Below, one piece after another: positions 5,463 through 7,025 of a stretch of 7,025 nucleotides of DNA (the stretch's first letter is position 1; each line of letters begins with the position of its first letter). The stretch is from Thermoflexales bacterium (GTDB lineage Bacteria > Chloroflexota > Anaerolineae > B4-G1): the NCBI GenBank assembly GCA_007118795.1, contig SKQX01000205.1:1-7025 (forward strand). The letters run 5' to 3'. Made by a program: the position numbers and the translations under genes. The notes under the pieces were generated by a model. The model ran no database searches. It had not been told where the DNA came from and worked only from the letters and a program-made list of their open reading frames with translations.

Positions 5463-6668
5463 CTAGCTGACGTAGACGGCCTCGACGAGGGGGACGATGG
5501 CGCGCCAGTCATATCGGTCCTCGACGAAAGCGCGGGCCCTCCGCCCCAGGGCGGCCCGCTGTGCGGGCGAGCGCAGGAGCGAGACAATCTCTGCGGCGAT
5601 ATCCTGGGGGGCATCGGCCAGGATTAACTCGCGCCCATCGGTAACTGGGTAGCCCTCGGCACCGAGGCGCGTCGCGATGACGGCCTTTCCCATCGCCATT
5701 GCCTCCAACAGCTTGAGTCGGGTGCCGCCACCCATTCGCAAGGGGGCCACATAGAGATCAGCCCGGGCGATGTAGGGCCGGACATCGTCCACCCATCCGG
5801 TCAGGGTGACCGTAGCATTCGCTTTCAGAGGCTCCAGGCGACGATGCGGGCGCTGTCCGACGACGTAGAGATGGACATCCGGGACTTTCGATTGCACAAG
5901 AGGCAACACCCTCCTTACGAACCAAAGGACTGCGTCCACGTTGGGCCGAAAGTCCATCGTGCCCGTGAAGACCAGTGAGTTCGTGCGAGCACCCGCATCG
6001 GACTCGGTAGGACGATACCTGTGGGTATCGATCCCGTTAGGAACCACCCTGGGATTGAGATCGGGGATCAGGCGCTCCAATGCTCTCGCATCGGCTTCAG
6101 AGACGGCGAGGACAGCGTCAGCTCGCCGACAGATCTGCGCCTCGTATTTCCGGAGGCGCAGCCACTGCGCGCAGGAATAGGCCGCTCCAGGCCATCGAGC
6201 AGGGGTGCTCAAATCGGTCAGGAACACCCTTCGCTGGAGGAGATATTCGCAGTTATGGTCATCGAAGACAACGAGCGGGTTCTGGTCGGCGGCTTCGAGG
6301 ACATCAATGTAGGGTGCCAGCTCGATGCCCTCGATCTGCACGACGTCAAAGGACTCTCGCGCCAACCAGTCCGCCAGCTCCCCGGCAAAGCGCGGGGAGG
6401 CTAACCGGCAGGCCATATCTGGTCGTCGAGTGGAGATCATGTCCGAGAGTCGACGGCGCAGGGATCGCTCGGGCTGAGGCACTGTCACCACTCGCTGACA
6501 GGCCTCCCTTAACGGGAGCGGCAACTCGGCCTCCCGGTGGCACTCGCGGAATGACAGCAGGCTGACCCGGTGCCGGGCTTGGAGTCCATCAATCAGCCCC
6601 CAGTTGCGCAACGCGGTCCCTTTTTCGGGTGGGTAGGGCAGCTGAGGAGTCAGAAAGAGGATCTTCAT
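5463..6668 (-). CDS. GT-B fold glycosyltransferase (family 4 type)
   Basis: This 401-residue protein should move a sugar from a nucleotide-activated donor onto a growing glycan at the cytoplasmic membrane face. The N-terminus (LFLTPQLPYPPEKGTALR, 4-21) and FDDHNCEY (135-142) resemble the stp1-type sugar transferases described near exopolysaccharide/PEP-CTERM loci. That resemblance is from memory of the family and does not show that such a system is present. The C-terminal Rossmann domain carries VPNGID (209-214), FTGTMDFRPN (234-243) and a donor-binding segment VAPLRMGGGTRLKLLEAMAMGKAVI (307-331) with its Glu at 322. No membrane segment is evident. The start codon overlaps the stop of the upstream gene as ATGA (6668-6665), so the pair is probably translationally coupled, and no strong Shine-Dalgarno is seen. 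Length and motifs are complete. Donor and acceptor cannot be told from sequence alone. Confidence 0.93.
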   Translation of the reverse strand: MKILFLTPQLPYPPEKGTALRNWGLIDGLQARHRVSLLSFRECHREAELPLPLREACQRVVTVPQPERSLRRRLSDMISTRRPDMACRLASPRFAGELADWLARESFDVVQIEGIELAPYIDVLEAADQNPLVVFDDHNCEYLLQRRVFLTDLSTPARWPGAAYSCAQWLRLRKYEAQICRRADAVLAVSEADARALERLIPDLNPRVVPNGIDTHRYRPTESDAGARTNSLVFTGTMDFRPNVDAVLWFVRRVLPLVQSKVPDVHLYVVGQRPHRRLEPLKANATVTLTGWVDDVRPYIARADLYVAPLRMGGGTRLKLLEAMAMGKAVIATRLGAEGYPVTDGRELILADAPQDIAAEIVSLLRSPAQRAALGRRARAFVEDRYDWRAIVPLVEAVYVS

Positions 6669-7025
6669 ACGCCTAACACCTGACGATAGACCTTCAGGGT
6701 CTCCCGGGCAACTCGGTCCCAGCTGAAGGTGGCGGCCCTCTCCAGTCCCAGCTTACCCATTTCGACGCGGAGCGGCTCTTCTGTCAACACGCGCGTCAAA
6801 GCTCCGGCGATGGCACCGGGATCGTCCGGGTCGACCAACTCCCCCGCCTCTCCCACCACCTCGGGCAGAGACGCGCGATCCGCCACGATGACGGGCGTGC
6901 CACAGGCCATAGCCTCCAAAGCCGGTAAGCCAAACCCCTCGTAGAATGAGGGCATTGCCAGCACATCAGCAGCACTGTAGAGCGCCGGTAGGTGAGCGCT
7001 GGGCACCCGATCCAGGAAACGCACC
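6665..7025 (-). CDS. Glycosyltransferase, C-terminal part (cut by window edge)
   Basis: About 120 C-terminal residues of a GT-B glycosyltransferase of the Glycos_transf_1 / GT4 type are visible; the rest lies beyond 7025. The diagnostic piece is FYEGFGLPALEAMACGTPVI, containing the EX7E donor-binding motif (Glu at visible residues 29 and 37), followed by ADRASLPEVVGEAGELVDPDD, a typical continuation. The visible end lacks an acceptor-binding domain only because of truncation. The GTG at 7024 is an internal Val codon, not a start. Its TGA overlaps the ATG of the next gene. The two transferases belong to one minus-strand operon, most likely part of a glycan or exopolysaccharide cluster extending to the right. 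Confidence 0.92.
   Translation of the reverse strand, partial: VRFLDRVPSAHLPALYSAADVLAMPSFYEGFGLPALEAMACGTPVIVADRASLPEVVGEAGELVDPDDPGAIAGALTRVLTEEPLRVEMGKLGLERAATFSWDRVARETLKVYRQVLGV

Overview
The window is a GC-rich bacterial chromosomal segment with ordinary chromosomal genes and no sign of phage, transposon, CRISPR, rRNA or tRNA genes. ClpC with an N-domain, a UVR-type middle segment and two AAA+ modules, consensus sigma70-type promoters, GC-rich third codon positions and a cobalamin-type radical SAM enzyme fit a lineage such as Chloroflexota. That assignment is an inference, since no rRNA or other decisive marker is present.

Layout, left to right. Positions 1-205 hold no convincing gene, only a short imperfect direct repeat and a long GC-rich hairpin downstream of the first gene. 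Positions 206-1801 (minus strand) encode a B12-binding-domain radical SAM protein. Positions 1802-2061 are non-coding and rich in inverted repeats. Two of these interleave and could form a pseudoknot just before the ribosome binding site of the radical SAM gene. Positions 2062-2559 (minus) encode an unrecognised, probably helical 165-residue protein. Its start codon lies so close to a near-consensus promoter that the transcript would be essentially leaderless. Positions 2560-2910 are a divergent promoter region serving that gene on one side and clpC on the other, with several dyads between the promoters. Positions 2911-5400 (plus) encode a full-length ClpC ATPase. A strong hairpin at 5420-5449 separates clpC from the converging genes that follow. 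Positions 5463-7025 (minus) hold two overlapping GT-B glycosyltransferase genes, the upstream one cut by the window edge.

Functionally there are three units. The 165-residue gene and the radical SAM gene may share one minus-strand transcript, because no convincing separate promoter was found for the second. clpC appears monocistronic, with its own promoter and terminator, and should act in protein quality control with ClpP. The glycosyltransferase pair is a translationally coupled part of a surface-polysaccharide or glycan cluster continuing to the right. The most interesting item is the structured leader of the radical SAM gene. Next are the leaderless orphan gene and the possible heat-shock operator upstream of clpC. 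All three rest on reading by eye and need covariation or transcript data.
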